In this document: one piece after another, positions 25,676-34,969 of the stretch
Numbering within the stretch: position 1 is the first letter of the stretch
Layout: every line of letters begins with the position of its first letter
Assembly: GCA_026393675.1 (NCBI GenBank)
Contig: JAPKZQ010000043.1
Span: 62,001-126,000 of the forward strand
From: Acidobacteriota bacterium
GTDB lineage: Bacteria > Acidobacteriota > Vicinamibacteria > Vicinamibacterales > JAKQTR01
Reading direction: 5' to 3'
DNA: 64,000 nt
Notes under the pieces: model-generated
Told to the model about the DNA's origin: nothing
Database searches by the model: none
Seen by the model: the letters and a program-made list of their open reading frames with translations, nothing else
Made by a program: the position numbers and the translations under genes

Positions 25676-26977
25676 ATGACGGTGGGCCCGGCAACCCTCG
25701 CGGCACGTGTGTCTCTGCGTGGAGCCGCACGCGTGGTCCTGACGACCCTCGTCGTCTCGGCGCTGGTGCTGGCTCCCGGGGCACACCTCGCCTTCGGCGC
25801 GCCCAAGCGGCCTCCCGTGCCCGCGTTCTGGTCGCCGATCTATCCAATCTGGAACTTCGCGTTTGATGGGATCCCGGTGGGTCAGCCCGCCTTCGACCGC
25901 ACCAACGCCTACGTGGGTCTTCGCGACGGTCGACTGGCCGCGGTATCCCTCATGACGGGCGAGGTGCTCTGGTCAACCAACCACGGCGTCACGGCACCTC
26001 CCGCCGCGATCGAAGGCCTGGTGCTGGCCGTCAAGGGTGCCACGATCATCGGTCTCGATAGCACCAAAGGCGAAATGCGCTGGCAGCAGGCGCTGGGCGC
26101 CCCGAGCGTGCTGGCTCCGACCGTCGGTCCGAACTGGATCGCCGTGATCACGACGAAGCCGGAACTGCTCCTGCTCCGCCCAGACGACGGCAGTCTCCTG
26201 TGGCGGCAGACACTCGCCGCCCCGGCGCGCGCCCTGCCGACCGGTGACACCGACCGCATCTTCATCGGTCTGACCAATGGCCAGGTGATCGCACTCTCCG
26301 CAAAAGACGGCGCGGCTCAGTGGACCCGCAAAGTCGGCGGCGAACCGCTGGTGCTGACGCTCAACAGGGACAGGGTCTTTGTCGGAACGTCAGACAACTT
26401 CCTGTGCGCGCTCATTGCCGACAATGGAAGGCAGAAGTGGCGGTGGCGGACCGGAGGCGACGTTGGTGGCGCCGTCGCGGCCGACGACAAGCGCGTGTAC
26501 TTCGCATCGCTCGACAATTCACTGGTCGCGCTCGGCAGAGGCGGCGGCGACTTGAAGTGGGAGCAGCGCCTGCCATCGAGGCCTGTCGGAGGCCCCATCC
26601 TGGTCGGCGATACGCTCATCCTGGTGACCGTCGCCAGTGAGTTGAAGACATTTGCCGTCGACCGCGGCACGCTGATGGATTCTGTGGCGCTCGCCGGAAG
26701 GCCGCTGCACCAGCCACATCTGGTCCCCTGGGCCGGCCCGGTCCCGCCACGTGCAATTGTGTTGACGGCTGGAGGCCAGCTCTTCGCGATGGGCCCCACC
26801 GTCGAGCCGCCGCTCGAGCCGCTCGATCCGATGCCGGGCAATCTCGTGCTGCCGCCGGAGACGCTCGACCCGATCGAGCCGCCGCTCGTGCCGATGATCT
26901 ACCCTCCCGGCAAGCTGCTGCTGCCGGAAACGCTGCCATCTGCAGTCATCAAGACGATCCCGCCAAGGCAGCCTTGA
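25676..26977 (+). CDS. exported PQQ-like (BamB-type) beta-propeller protein
   Basis: About 433 residues. A signal peptide (about 1-43, hydrophobic VVLTTLVVSALVLAPGAHLA) precedes a propeller built of PQQ/quinoprotein-like repeats such as GEVLWSTNHG, GEMRWQQALG, GSLLWRQTLA, GAAQWTRKVG, GRQKWRWRTG and GDLKWEQRLP. This is the tryptophan-docking pattern also seen in BamB. The last 60 residues form a Pro/Leu-rich tail (EPLDPMPGNLVLPPETLDP). A BamB-like scaffold role is possible but unproven; no PQQ-dehydrogenase active site is visible. The start is uncertain: a GTG at 25664 would add four residues. Its 3' end overlaps the convergent aminotransferase gene by 29 bases. Confidence 0.75.
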   Translation: MTVGPATLAARVSLRGAARVVLTTLVVSALVLAPGAHLAFGAPKRPPVPAFWSPIYPIWNFAFDGIPVGQPAFDRTNAYVGLRDGRLAAVSLMTGEVLWSTNHGVTAPPAAIEGLVLAVKGATIIGLDSTKGEMRWQQALGAPSVLAPTVGPNWIAVITTKPELLLLRPDDGSLLWRQTLAAPARALPTGDTDRIFIGLTNGQVIALSAKDGAAQWTRKVGGEPLVLTLNRDRVFVGTSDNFLCALIADNGRQKWRWRTGGDVGGAVAADDKRVYFASLDNSLVALGRGGGDLKWEQRLPSRPVGGPILVGDTLILVTVASELKTFAVDRGTLMDSVALAGRPLHQPHLVPWAGPVPPRAIVLTAGGQLFAMGPTVEPPLEPLDPMPGNLVLPPETLDPIEPPLVPMIYPPGKLLLPETLPSAVIKTIPPRQP

Positions 26978-28175
26978 CCACGCGCGCCAGGCGTCCCACA
27001 CCTTCCGTGATGCGATCGATCGGCGGCAGCGAGAACGACAAGCGGATGAAATGCTGCCCGGTGCCATCGACGAAGAACGCGGCACCAGCCACATAGATGA
27101 CCTTCTCTTGAGTAGCCCGCGCCAGCAGTGCCTCTCCACTCAGGTGCGTCGGCAGCGCCACCCACAGAAAGAAACCGCCCCGAGGCTCCTGCCAGGCCGC
27201 CACATCCCCCAGATGCTGGCGCATCGCCGATTCCATCGCCGTCTTCTTCTCGCGGTAGTGTGTCCGCAAGCCCGGCATCCGGGCGGCCAACACGCCACGC
27301 TTCCACGCCTCGAACACGATACGTTGATCGAGCGACCCGGTGCAGAGGTCCGCCGCCTGTTTGGCCAAATCGAGCCTGGCGACAAGCGATTCGGGCGCCA
27401 CCACCCACGCGACACGGAAACCCGGCGCCAGGGTCTTCGAGAAACTGCTCAGATACACGACGCGGCCTTCCGTATCGTCTGCCTTGATCGGCCGGGTCAG
27501 GTGCGCCTCGTTCTCACCGAAGTAGAGGTCACCGTACGGATCGTCCTCGATGATGAGCAGGTTGTGTCGTTCCGCCAGCGCCAGCAGGCCCCGCCGCTTC
27601 TCCAACGAAATCAACTGCCCCGTGGGATTCTGAAAATTCGGCACGACATAGATCACGTTGACCCGCTTGCCGGCGGCGCGTTCCCGCACGAGCACCAGCT
27701 CGAGATCGTGCAGATCGATGCCATCCGCCTCCTGCCGCACGCCGACCAGATCGGCCTGCACATTGCGAAACGCCGCAATCGCCCCGGTATAGGCCGGCAA
27801 CTCGACCAGCACGACATCGCCCGGATCGCAGAGCACTCGCGCGAGCAGGTCCAGCCCCTGCTGCGACCCGGTGGTCATCAGCACCTGGTCGGTGGTCGCC
27901 GCGATACCCCGGCCGGTCACGATCTCGGGAAGCGCGTCAACCAACGGCCGAAATCCCCTCGTGGGGCCGTACTGCAGGGCGTTTGGATCACTCCCGCTCA
28001 ACAGCGACGACGCGATTTCGCGGAACTCAGCCCACGCGAATGCCTTCGGATCCGGATACCCGGGCGCGAACGAAATGATGTCGGGAATGCCCGCCGCCAC
28101 CACCCCCATTTTGCGGATGGCCGAGCCTTGCATCTTCTCGCCGGCGCTGGACAGATAGGTGTCGTAGTTGATCAT
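26949..28175 (-). CDS. PLP-dependent aminotransferase, class I/II (2-aminoadipate transaminase-like)
   Basis: A 408-residue fold-type I aminotransferase. It starts with GSAIRKMGVVAAGIPDIISF and has the substrate/cofactor elements SFAPGYPDP, YGPTRGFRPL, TTGSQQGLDLLARVL, VPNFQNPTG, IEDDPYGDLYF and the PLP-lysine motif YLSSFSKTLAPGFRVAWV. This is the pattern of the LysN/alpha-aminoadipate and MocR-like aminotransferase group, without the GntR DNA-binding domain. Substrate cannot be read from sequence; 2-aminoadipate, aromatic or branched-chain amino acids are all possible. It follows the membrane-protein gene at 28183 by seven bases. Confidence 0.88.
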   Translation of the reverse strand: MINYDTYLSSAGEKMQGSAIRKMGVVAAGIPDIISFAPGYPDPKAFAWAEFREIASSLLSGSDPNALQYGPTRGFRPLVDALPEIVTGRGIAATTDQVLMTTGSQQGLDLLARVLCDPGDVVLVELPAYTGAIAAFRNVQADLVGVRQEADGIDLHDLELVLVRERAAGKRVNVIYVVPNFQNPTGQLISLEKRRGLLALAERHNLLIIEDDPYGDLYFGENEAHLTRPIKADDTEGRVVYLSSFSKTLAPGFRVAWVVAPESLVARLDLAKQAADLCTGSLDQRIVFEAWKRGVLAARMPGLRTHYREKKTAMESAMRQHLGDVAAWQEPRGGFFLWVALPTHLSGEALLARATQEKVIYVAGAAFFVDGTGQHFIRLSFSLPPIDRITEGVGRLARVVKAALAGSS

Positions 28176-28182
28176 AATGGCG

Positions 28183-29193
28183 TCACCGTTCGAGGGGCTC
28201 GAGTCGGGTCGGGTTCACATCCACGGTCTCGGGCGCCGGGGATGTATGGCGTCGGTATAAGGACAGATAGGCTCCGAGCGCACTGAGCCCAAGATACTGG
28301 AACACGATGCCCCGGAACATCCAAGCCAGCAGCTGCAACGGAATCACCGCAAGACCGGCGAGCGGCACAAACGCGATCAGTCCGAGGCTGGTTGTGGCAA
28401 TCAGCGACACGAACGTCGCGCCAATCACCAACCCCAGCACCACGCCCAGCACGCTGAAGGCCAGGCGGGGTTCGGCGCGCAGGAAGCCGAAGACCCGGCG
28501 CGCGCCGTTCCTGACGCTGCAATTCTCGACCACGATCACCGCCTGGATCAGCAGGTAGATAAAATTGATCAACGTGATCCAGACCACCATCGCCGCCGAC
28601 AGCGCCACCGCGGCAAGCGTCCAGTCGAGACCGCTCTCGAGGTTGCCGCCGTACCGCCCAAACAGGATGCCCAGATACGCGCCTGCCGAGAGGACGTAGA
28701 TCACGCCGAGCAGCAGCGCCAACCGAAGATAGCGCCGAAACACGGTCACACACCCGGTCTGGTAGCGCTCAATCGAGAACTTGGCCGCCGTCCAGAACGG
28801 GCGCAGCAGAAGCGGCGGCTCCTCAACCGCCACGGCCTCCCGTTCGCCCTGGGCGAGGATCACGACGCTCCCGCCTTTGACCAGCACCATGAAAGTCGCC
28901 CCGGTCGTGGCCACCAGCGCCACCGCGACCAGGAATGCCGCCAGCGCGTAGGGTTCGGCCAGCAGCGCCGACGCCACAAAGGCCATGCTCGTCCTCAGGT
29001 CTCCGCCCACCAGTTCGGGCAGATCCCGCCCGAGCACCAGGGCGACCAGCAACACGCCCCCGACAACGGGCACGCTGACCAGCATCTTGAACGTGGAATC
29101 CGCCACAAAATGAATGGCCGTCAACTGCCAGTTGGCCGCGGCGATGAGCGCGCCACGCTTGATGACGGTCTTGACCGTGACGTGTTGGATCAT
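28183..29193 (-). CDS. polytopic membrane protein of unknown function
   Basis: I do not recognise a family. From the ATG at 29193 the protein has 336 residues with about six hydrophobic segments, near 38-55, 80-108, 165-188, 205-232, 258-282 and 285-305. A GREREAVAVEEPPLLLRPF loop separates the N- and C-terminal halves. The frame is open to 29541, but the upstream part is low-quality arginine-rich sequence, and the ATG at 29193 fits the first hydrophobic stretch. Seven bases separate it from the aminotransferase, so the two form an operon. It is divergent from the NtrY-like kinase. Confidence 0.7.
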   Translation of the reverse strand: MIQHVTVKTVIKRGALIAAANWQLTAIHFVADSTFKMLVSVPVVGGVLLVALVLGRDLPELVGGDLRTSMAFVASALLAEPYALAAFLVAVALVATTGATFMVLVKGGSVVILAQGEREAVAVEEPPLLLRPFWTAAKFSIERYQTGCVTVFRRYLRLALLLGVIYVLSAGAYLGILFGRYGGNLESGLDWTLAAVALSAAMVVWITLINFIYLLIQAVIVVENCSVRNGARRVFGFLRAEPRLAFSVLGVVLGLVIGATFVSLIATTSLGLIAFVPLAGLAVIPLQLLAWMFRGIVFQYLGLSALGAYLSLYRRHTSPAPETVDVNPTRLEPLER

Positions 29194-29344
29194 CGCGCGA
29201 GCCCGGATTATCCGCGAAAGGAGGGCCAGTGTCAGCCGCCTCCTCTTATAGCACGCTTTGCCGCGAGCCGTGCGCGCACGCCCGATCGGGCGGCCGCCTT
29301 GTCCCCGACCTCCGCCACGGTTATGCTGCTGGTGATCAGAACCG

Positions 29345-32300
29345 ATGCGAATCCCGCCACCATACCGACGCGTGCTCACCTGGTTTGCCGCGCTGCAGCT
29401 GACCGTTGGTGTGGGCGGCCTCGGATGGGAAGTGCACCAGCTCGGGTGGAGCGATCGCGAGGCGATCGCCCGTGTCGGCGCGGGTGTCAAGACGTCGTTC
29501 GCGGCGATTGTCGCGGCGCTCGATGCCACCACATCGGACATCGCGGCCCGGCGCGATCTGATCAGCCGCGCGGCGACCGATCTGACCGCGAGCCGTGAGC
29601 TGTTCGCCGCCCTGGCCTCTCGCGTCGACGCCGACGCGGCGGTGACGGTCTACTCCGCCCAGGACACGCCACTGGCGTGGGCCGGTCGGCCGTCCGACCT
29701 CGGATGGCTGCGCGCCCGGGTGATCGGCCCTGCGGCCGTGTTTGTCGCGCCGGGTCCGTCAGGGACGCGCATCGTCAAGGTCCAACCGATCACTGAGCAG
29801 ACAGCCGGGGCGACGACCCGCAGAATCGGGACCATCGTTTCCGAGCGGGATTTACCCTCCGCAGCGGCCGCCGGCCCGACAACCGACGCACTCCTGTGGC
29901 CGTCGGCGTTGGTTCCCGTGCACCTGCGTACCCGATACGAGGGCGCAGGCGAATCGCGGCACCCGAACGCGTTTCTGCTCGCCGCGACGTCGGGTGAACC
30001 TCTGCTGGAAGGGACCGTACTCGCCACCGATGTCGCATCGGCGAGGACCCGCCTGCGCCGAACGACCGGGGCAGCCGCCATCGGCCTTTGCGCCCTGCTC
30101 TGTGGGTGGCTGGCGCTGCCGTTGATGGCCCGATCGGCGCGGCGCCGATCGGGGATGGTTGCCGCGACTTGCGTCATCGGCGCCGTGTGCGCGATCGTCG
30201 GGGCCCGCGTGCTGGCCCGAGTGGCGGCCTCTTTGGCGGCCATCACGCCGACGCTGGATGTGACAGGGATCGTGGCTGGTGCGATCACACCGTACCTCGC
30301 CACGCCGGTCGATCTGCTCGCGACGGCCCTGGCCGTCCTGGCCATGGCCGCGATTGCGGGAGAGGCGGTGACTCGTCTTCGGATTGCGTCGAGACGCCAT
30401 CGTCGAGTCGTCCAGCCAGGCACCGCATCGTTCGCGCTCTTTGTCGCGTCCCAGTGTGCGGCCGCCACCGCCGTCACCACCCTCCTGGCAAAGTACGACG
30501 CCGCGCTCCACGCGCTGGCGGAGGTTCCGGGCCTCGATCTCCTCAGCTTCTCCGTGCATCCCTGGGAACCGCGACGACTGGCCTTATCGGTCGCAATCCT
30601 TGGCCTTCACGCGGCGGTCGTGTGGGGAGCCGTCACGCTGCTGCGCTTCGGACTACTGTGGTTCAACCCCGGCAAAACGCTCCCCGTCCGCGCCGCCTGG
30701 ACGCTCTGCTGGCTTGGACCGCTCGCCATCTGGGTCGTGGCCACCAGACTGACTCCGACCGACACACCAGGGTGGACCATCGTGCCGCCGGCCCTGCTTG
30801 CCATCGTCCTGGCCTGGGGATCGGTTCGCTTCGCGCATTGGCGGCGCCGGGCCTCGCAAAGCGCATCGATGTCTGCCCTGTTTCTCGCGCTGGCGTTGCC
30901 GTCGTACGCCTTCTACCCCGCAGCATTCGTCCACGCCACCAGCGCCAACCACTCGGTGGTCGAAACCCAGCTGGCCCCGCAGGTCATGCGACAGCGAGCC
31001 GAATTGCAGGTGCGGGTGCGCAGTGCCTGGAACCAGATTGATCGAGTGCCCGGCCTCGCCGAGTTGGCCGCCACGCAAGCTCCGCCGCGGACGGCGTCGC
31101 CGCCGACCGAATCGGCATTTCTGGTCTGGTCCCAAACCGATCTTGGCATCTATCGTCTGACCTCGGCTGTCGAGCTGTACTCCGCCGACGGTACGCTGGT
31201 CAGCCGCTTTGCCCTCAATCTGCCCGAGTACACGTCCACCCAGGAGAAATGGCAGGAGGCGTCGTGCGGCTGGGACATGGTCGAGGAGGTCTCTCCCTTC
31301 GGCTCTGAAGAGCGCCGGCTCCTGCACGCCGGGCGCGCCCTGTGCGCTGATGGGCCCACTGGCCGGCACATGGTCGGGGCGATCGTCATCCACGCGATGC
31401 TCGACTACGCCGCATTGCCGTTTCTCAGTTCGCAGAATCCGTACGTGGAGCTGTTCCGGACCGGCAGGAGCGCGGGGCCCGACAAGACGCACGCGCGGGA
31501 GACCGAGTTCGCCGTCTATGGCTGGAGTCGCCGGCCCCTGTTCGAGTCCGCCTCGGGGGCGTCCAGTCTCGACGACGAGACGTTCCGCCGCGTCTACGCA
31601 TCCCGGACGCCGTTCTGGACGAAGCAGGTTTCGGCCGGACGCTCCTACGACGTCTATCTCTCCAACGACCGGGGGGGCATCTACGCGCTCCGCCTGCCGA
31701 GCCTCGATGCATTGGGGCATCTCGTGGTGTTGGCCGAACTCGCAACGCTCGCCGGAGTCGTGTATGTGCTCTGGCTGCTGCTCGGTGCGTTCGCCAGCGC
31801 GCTGGGTCTCTCGGCAGCCGACCGCGGCCGCGATCTGTTCAACGAGATCAGGGCGAGCTTCTACCGCAAGCTCGCCCTCGCGGTGGTCGCCGCAGCCGTT
31901 GTGCCGGTGTTGTTTCTCGCGGCCCTCGCCCAGAATTACATGTCGGGGCAGCTGCGCGCCGGCATTGAAGAGGCCGCCATCCGGACCGCGACCGTGGCGC
32001 AACGCGTGGTCGAGGACTACGACCGGCTCCAGGAACGCACTGACAGCCCTGGCCAGCCGCTAACCGACGACATCATGGTCTGGATCGCGCGGGTGATCGA
32101 TCAGGATGTCAACGTCTACGACGGCGCCCTGCTGGCCGCCACCAGCGAGCGGGATTTATTCGCGTCCGGACTCCTGCCCACGCGCACATCAGCGAACGTC
32201 TTCCGGGCCATTGCACTCGACCGGCGCGCGACATTTGTCGGTGAGGAACGCGCGGGATCGTTCTCATATCTGGTAGCGGCCGCACCAGCCCGTCTTTCCG

Positions 32301-33331
32301 GCCACGACGCCATCCTGACGGTTCCTCTGACGCTGCGGCAGCAGGCGATTGAGCGCGAGATCGATGACTTGAACCGGCGGATCCTGCTGGCCGTGGTCTT
32401 CTTCGTCCTGCTTGGCTCAGGACTCGGATGGTGGATGGCGGAGCGCATCGCCGATCCGGTGCGCGCCCTCCAGCGGGCCACCAGGAAGCTGTCACAGGGC
32501 GATCTCGATGTCCGGCTCGTGATGACCTCGTCGAACGAGCTGAGCCGCCTGGTTGACGCGTTCAATGCGATGGCGGTCGACCTCAAGCGCCACCAGGCAT
32601 CGGCCGAACGCACCCACAAGCTCGAGGCGTGGGCGGACATGGCCCGCCAGGTTGCTCACGAAATCAAGAACCCTCTGACGCCCATCCAGCTCTCGGCCGA
32701 GCATCTGCGGCGGGTGCACCAGGATCGTGGATCGCCGCTGGGCCCGGTGCTGGAGAACTGCATCGATTCGATCCTGACGCAGGTGCGGATGCTTCGGCAG
32801 ATAGCCGGGGACTTCTCGAGTTTCGCGTCGTCTCCGACGCCCCGGCCGGTACAGATTACGCCGGCCGACCTGGTGGCCGAAGTGATCGCCCCCTACCGCA
32901 CGGGGCTTCCGTCAGGCATCCACCTGTCGGTTGATGTGCCGCCGACGCTTCCGGCCATCTCGGTGGATCGGTCGCTGGTCGGCCGGGCCCTCGCCAACGT
33001 CGTCGAGAACGCCCTGCACGCGATGCCGGGCGGAGGCTCCCTGACGATCAGCGCCCGCCTGTCGACCGACCTCCACCGCCTCGAATTCAGTGTCCGCGAC
33101 ACGGGCGTCGGTATGGAACGCTCCGCACTCGGCCGCATCTTCGAGCCCTACTTCTCAACCAAGGCGATTGGCACCGGGCTGGGGCTCACCATCGTCAAAC
33201 GCAATGTCGAACTCCACGGCGGTACCGTCGTCGTCGACAGCGAGCCCGGCGTCGGCACGCTGGTGACGCTGTCCCTGCCGGTTGTCGACAGACCATCCCC
33301 TGAGGAGTCGGTAGACGGTAGGAATCCATAG
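29345..33331 (+). CDS. giant NtrY-like sensor histidine kinase
   Basis: A 1328-residue membrane kinase. The first third has a TM helix (about 11-28), a periplasmic domain (about 30-235) and a block of seven to eight helices (about 245-530). A second extracytoplasmic region (about 535-760), two helices (about 765-850), a third sensor-like region (about 855-1015) and a final helix precede a HAMP domain (about 1040-1092). The kinase core has the phospho-acceptor H1105 in ARQVAHEIKNPLTPIQLS, the NtrY-type H-box, then N-box VENALHAMPGGG, G1 DTGVGM and G2 GTGLGLTIVKR. No response regulator is adjacent. Known NtrY is about 750 residues. Confidence 0.88.
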   Translation: MRIPPPYRRVLTWFAALQLTVGVGGLGWEVHQLGWSDREAIARVGAGVKTSFAAIVAALDATTSDIAARRDLISRAATDLTASRELFAALASRVDADAAVTVYSAQDTPLAWAGRPSDLGWLRARVIGPAAVFVAPGPSGTRIVKVQPITEQTAGATTRRIGTIVSERDLPSAAAAGPTTDALLWPSALVPVHLRTRYEGAGESRHPNAFLLAATSGEPLLEGTVLATDVASARTRLRRTTGAAAIGLCALLCGWLALPLMARSARRRSGMVAATCVIGAVCAIVGARVLARVAASLAAITPTLDVTGIVAGAITPYLATPVDLLATALAVLAMAAIAGEAVTRLRIASRRHRRVVQPGTASFALFVASQCAAATAVTTLLAKYDAALHALAEVPGLDLLSFSVHPWEPRRLALSVAILGLHAAVVWGAVTLLRFGLLWFNPGKTLPVRAAWTLCWLGPLAIWVVATRLTPTDTPGWTIVPPALLAIVLAWGSVRFAHWRRRASQSASMSALFLALALPSYAFYPAAFVHATSANHSVVETQLAPQVMRQRAELQVRVRSAWNQIDRVPGLAELAATQAPPRTASPPTESAFLVWSQTDLGIYRLTSAVELYSADGTLVSRFALNLPEYTSTQEKWQEASCGWDMVEEVSPFGSEERRLLHAGRALCADGPTGRHMVGAIVIHAMLDYAALPFLSSQNPYVELFRTGRSAGPDKTHARETEFAVYGWSRRPLFESASGASSLDDETFRRVYASRTPFWTKQVSAGRSYDVYLSNDRGGIYALRLPSLDALGHLVVLAELATLAGVVYVLWLLLGAFASALGLSAADRGRDLFNEIRASFYRKLALAVVAAAVVPVLFLAALAQNYMSGQLRAGIEEAAIRTATVAQRVVEDYDRLQERTDSPGQPLTDDIMVWIARVIDQDVNVYDGALLAATSERDLFASGLLPTRTSANVFRAIALDRRATFVGEERAGSFSYLVAAAPARLSGHDAILTVPLTLRQQAIEREIDDLNRRILLAVVFFVLLGSGLGWWMAERIADPVRALQRATRKLSQGDLDVRLVMTSSNELSRLVDAFNAMAVDLKRHQASAERTHKLEAWADMARQVAHEIKNPLTPIQLSAEHLRRVHQDRGSPLGPVLENCIDSILTQVRMLRQIAGDFSSFASSPTPRPVQITPADLVAEVIAPYRTGLPSGIHLSVDVPPTLPAISVDRSLVGRALANVVENALHAMPGGGSLTISARLSTDLHRLEFSVRDTGVGMERSALGRIFEPYFSTKAIGTGLGLTIVKRNVELHGGTVVVDSEPGVGTLVTLSLPVVDRPSPEESVDGRNP

Positions 33332-33344
33332 GGGCGGGCCCCTA
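33329..33344. terminator. bidirectional hairpin formed by two convergent stop codons
   Basis: TAGGGGC and GCCCCTA form a seven-pair stem with a GG centre. The left arm begins with the TAG of the kinase gene and the right arm ends with the TAG of pssA read on the other strand. There is no T-run on either side, so termination strength is uncertain. Confidence 0.5.
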
Positions 33345-34205
33345 CGGGACTGTCGGTCGGGGCGTGTCGGCCTTGGGAGTTAGCGTTCGCCGGCGGCGGA
33401 GTCGTCCCCACAACAGGCCAACGAATCCAGAAAGCAGGTACGTGTAGGCGATCACGATAAACAACACCTGCGGGCGAATCGTGAGTGCGGCGTACGCGAT
33501 CGCCACAAGCCCCAGCACCTTGTACGAGCGGCGTGCGTGCAAATCGAACGTCTTGAAGCTCCAGAAGCGAATGGTGCTGACCATCAGGAACGCCGGGACC
33601 AAGACAACGGCGAGCGCGATCAGCGCGCTATGGGGCTGCTTGAACCCTTCAGAGTAGAAGAACACGGTCGTGGCGGGAATCGCCGCCGCCGCGGGGCTGG
33701 GCAATCCGACGAAATAGCGCTTGTCGACATTGCTACCGGTCTGGATGTTGAATCGCGCGAGCCGGATCGCGGTCGCCGCCACGTAGATAAACCCGACGGC
33801 CCAGCCCAGGCGCTGCAGCGGTTCCAAGCCCCACATGAAGGCGAGCACGGCCGGCGCAATCCCAAACGAGATCACATCAGCGAGCGAGTCGAACTCGACC
33901 CCGAACGCGCTTTCGGTCTTCGTCATCCGCGCGATGCGCCCATCCAGCATGTCGAGCACAACCGCCAATCCGATAAACGGAGCGGCCACCTCGAACTCGC
34001 CGCGAATCGCATAGAGGATGCACAGATACCCGCAGAACATGTTGCCGAGGGTGAACAGGCTCGGCAACAGGTAGACTCCGCGCCGGAGCCGCTGACGCCG
34101 CTGGGCGGGATCACGCCTGAATCGCGAGCGCGCTCGGAACCGGTAGGCTTCCTGTTCGTCGAACGAACTGTCGCCGTTTGGTTGGTCGTCTACCGGGTTC
34201 ACCAT
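33342..34205 (-). CDS. pssA: CDP-diacylglycerol-serine O-phosphatidyltransferase
   Basis: A 287-residue integral membrane enzyme making phosphatidylserine from CDP-diacylglycerol and serine. The CDP-alcohol phosphotransferase motif is complete: D88-G89-x2-A92-R93 then G102, D106 and D110 in LDGRIARMTKTESAFGVEFD. About eight hydrophobic segments follow a 40-residue charged N-terminus. A basic C-terminal tail is present. The start overlaps the psd stop (ATGGTGA), and psd makes the next enzyme of the pathway, so they are translationally coupled. Confidence 0.94.
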   Translation of the reverse strand: MVNPVDDQPNGDSSFDEQEAYRFRARSRFRRDPAQRRQRLRRGVYLLPSLFTLGNMFCGYLCILYAIRGEFEVAAPFIGLAVVLDMLDGRIARMTKTESAFGVEFDSLADVISFGIAPAVLAFMWGLEPLQRLGWAVGFIYVAATAIRLARFNIQTGSNVDKRYFVGLPSPAAAAIPATTVFFYSEGFKQPHSALIALAVVLVPAFLMVSTIRFWSFKTFDLHARRSYKVLGLVAIAYAALTIRPQVLFIVIAYTYLLSGFVGLLWGRLRRRRTLTPKADTPRPTVP

Positions 34206-34822
34206 GAGGCCACCACGGTTTCTCCACCCCGGATGCGGTCGCCCTTGCCAACACGCAGCCGAACATGGCGGGGCAGGAACAAGTCAATGCGCGAACCGAA
34301 CTTCATCAGACCGTACCGATCCCCAGTCCGAACCTCGTCGCCGACACGGGTCCGACAGACCAGACGTCGCGCCAGCACGCCGACCACCTGCCGGCACACC
34401 ACCATCTCTCCAGCGTGGTCAATCCAGATGTCGTTGCGCTCATTGGCCGACGCCGCCTCCCATCGGTAGGCAGCCAGAAACCGGCCAGGCTTGTACTCGA
34501 TCTTCGCCACCCGCCCGCCGACAGGAATCCGGTTGATGTGCACGTCAATCGGCGAAAGGAACACGCTGACCTGGGTCCAGACGCCCGGTGGAGCGACGGT
34601 GGGATCGGCGTCGCCGGCTATCAGCACCCGCCCGTCAGCCGGCGCGATGACCAGGCCTTGCTCACCGGGCACCAGCCGATCGGGGTCCCGGAAGAAAAAC
34701 ACCATGAACGACGCCAGCGCGACCAGCACCACCGCCGGAACCCAGAATCCCGTGGCAGCCGAGACACTCCCAATCAATACGGGCGTCAGAATAAACGGCC
34801 AGCCCGCCCGGTCAATGCTCAT
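34199..34822 (-). CDS. psd: phosphatidylserine decarboxylase, short archaeal-type form
   Basis: A 207-residue proenzyme of the PSD-A type that converts phosphatidylserine to phosphatidylethanolamine. Two helices (about 8-45) anchor the N-terminus. PADGRVL, FLSPIDVHINRIPVGG and ASANERNDIW are family motifs. Self-cleavage should occur between G176 and S177 in LMKFGSRIDLF, making the pyruvoyl group on S177. I chose the ATG at 34822 (MSIDRAGWPF); the frame is open to 34960 but the extra 46 residues do not look like family sequence. It forms a two-step phosphatidylethanolamine operon with pssA. Confidence 0.93.
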   Translation of the reverse strand: MSIDRAGWPFILTPVLIGSVSAATGFWVPAVVLVALASFMVFFFRDPDRLVPGEQGLVIAPADGRVLIAGDADPTVAPPGVWTQVSVFLSPIDVHINRIPVGGRVAKIEYKPGRFLAAYRWEAASANERNDIWIDHAGEMVVCRQVVGVLARRLVCRTRVGDEVRTGDRYGLMKFGSRIDLFLPRHVRLRVGKGDRIRGGETVVASW

Positions 34823-34881
34823 GTCGTGTTCATTGTACTTCGCGGCGGCCCCGTCAACGCTCAACCACCCCCAAAACGACC

Positions 34882-34912
34882 GCAGCCAGCGTCCGCTTTG
34901 AACGCTGGCTGC
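34882..34912 (-). terminator. strong hairpin downstream of the DUF465 gene
   Basis: A perfect 11-pair stem GCAGCCAGCGT / ACGCTGGCTGC with a nine-base loop. On the minus strand it is followed by GGTCGTTTTGG, a weak T-run. It separates the DUF465 gene (stop at 34970) from psd (start 34822). Confidence 0.55.
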
Positions 34913-34969
34913 GTGGATCGAATCTGCTCGTTCCGGGCTTCGAGACCGCCCGGAGGTCATGTCGCGAAT

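Noticed and set aside
29194-29541. N-terminal extension of the unknown membrane protein up to 29541
   Set aside because: The extension is Arg/Gly/Pro-rich, crosses the divergent kinase start at 29345, and the ATG at 29193 is close to the first hydrophobic segment.
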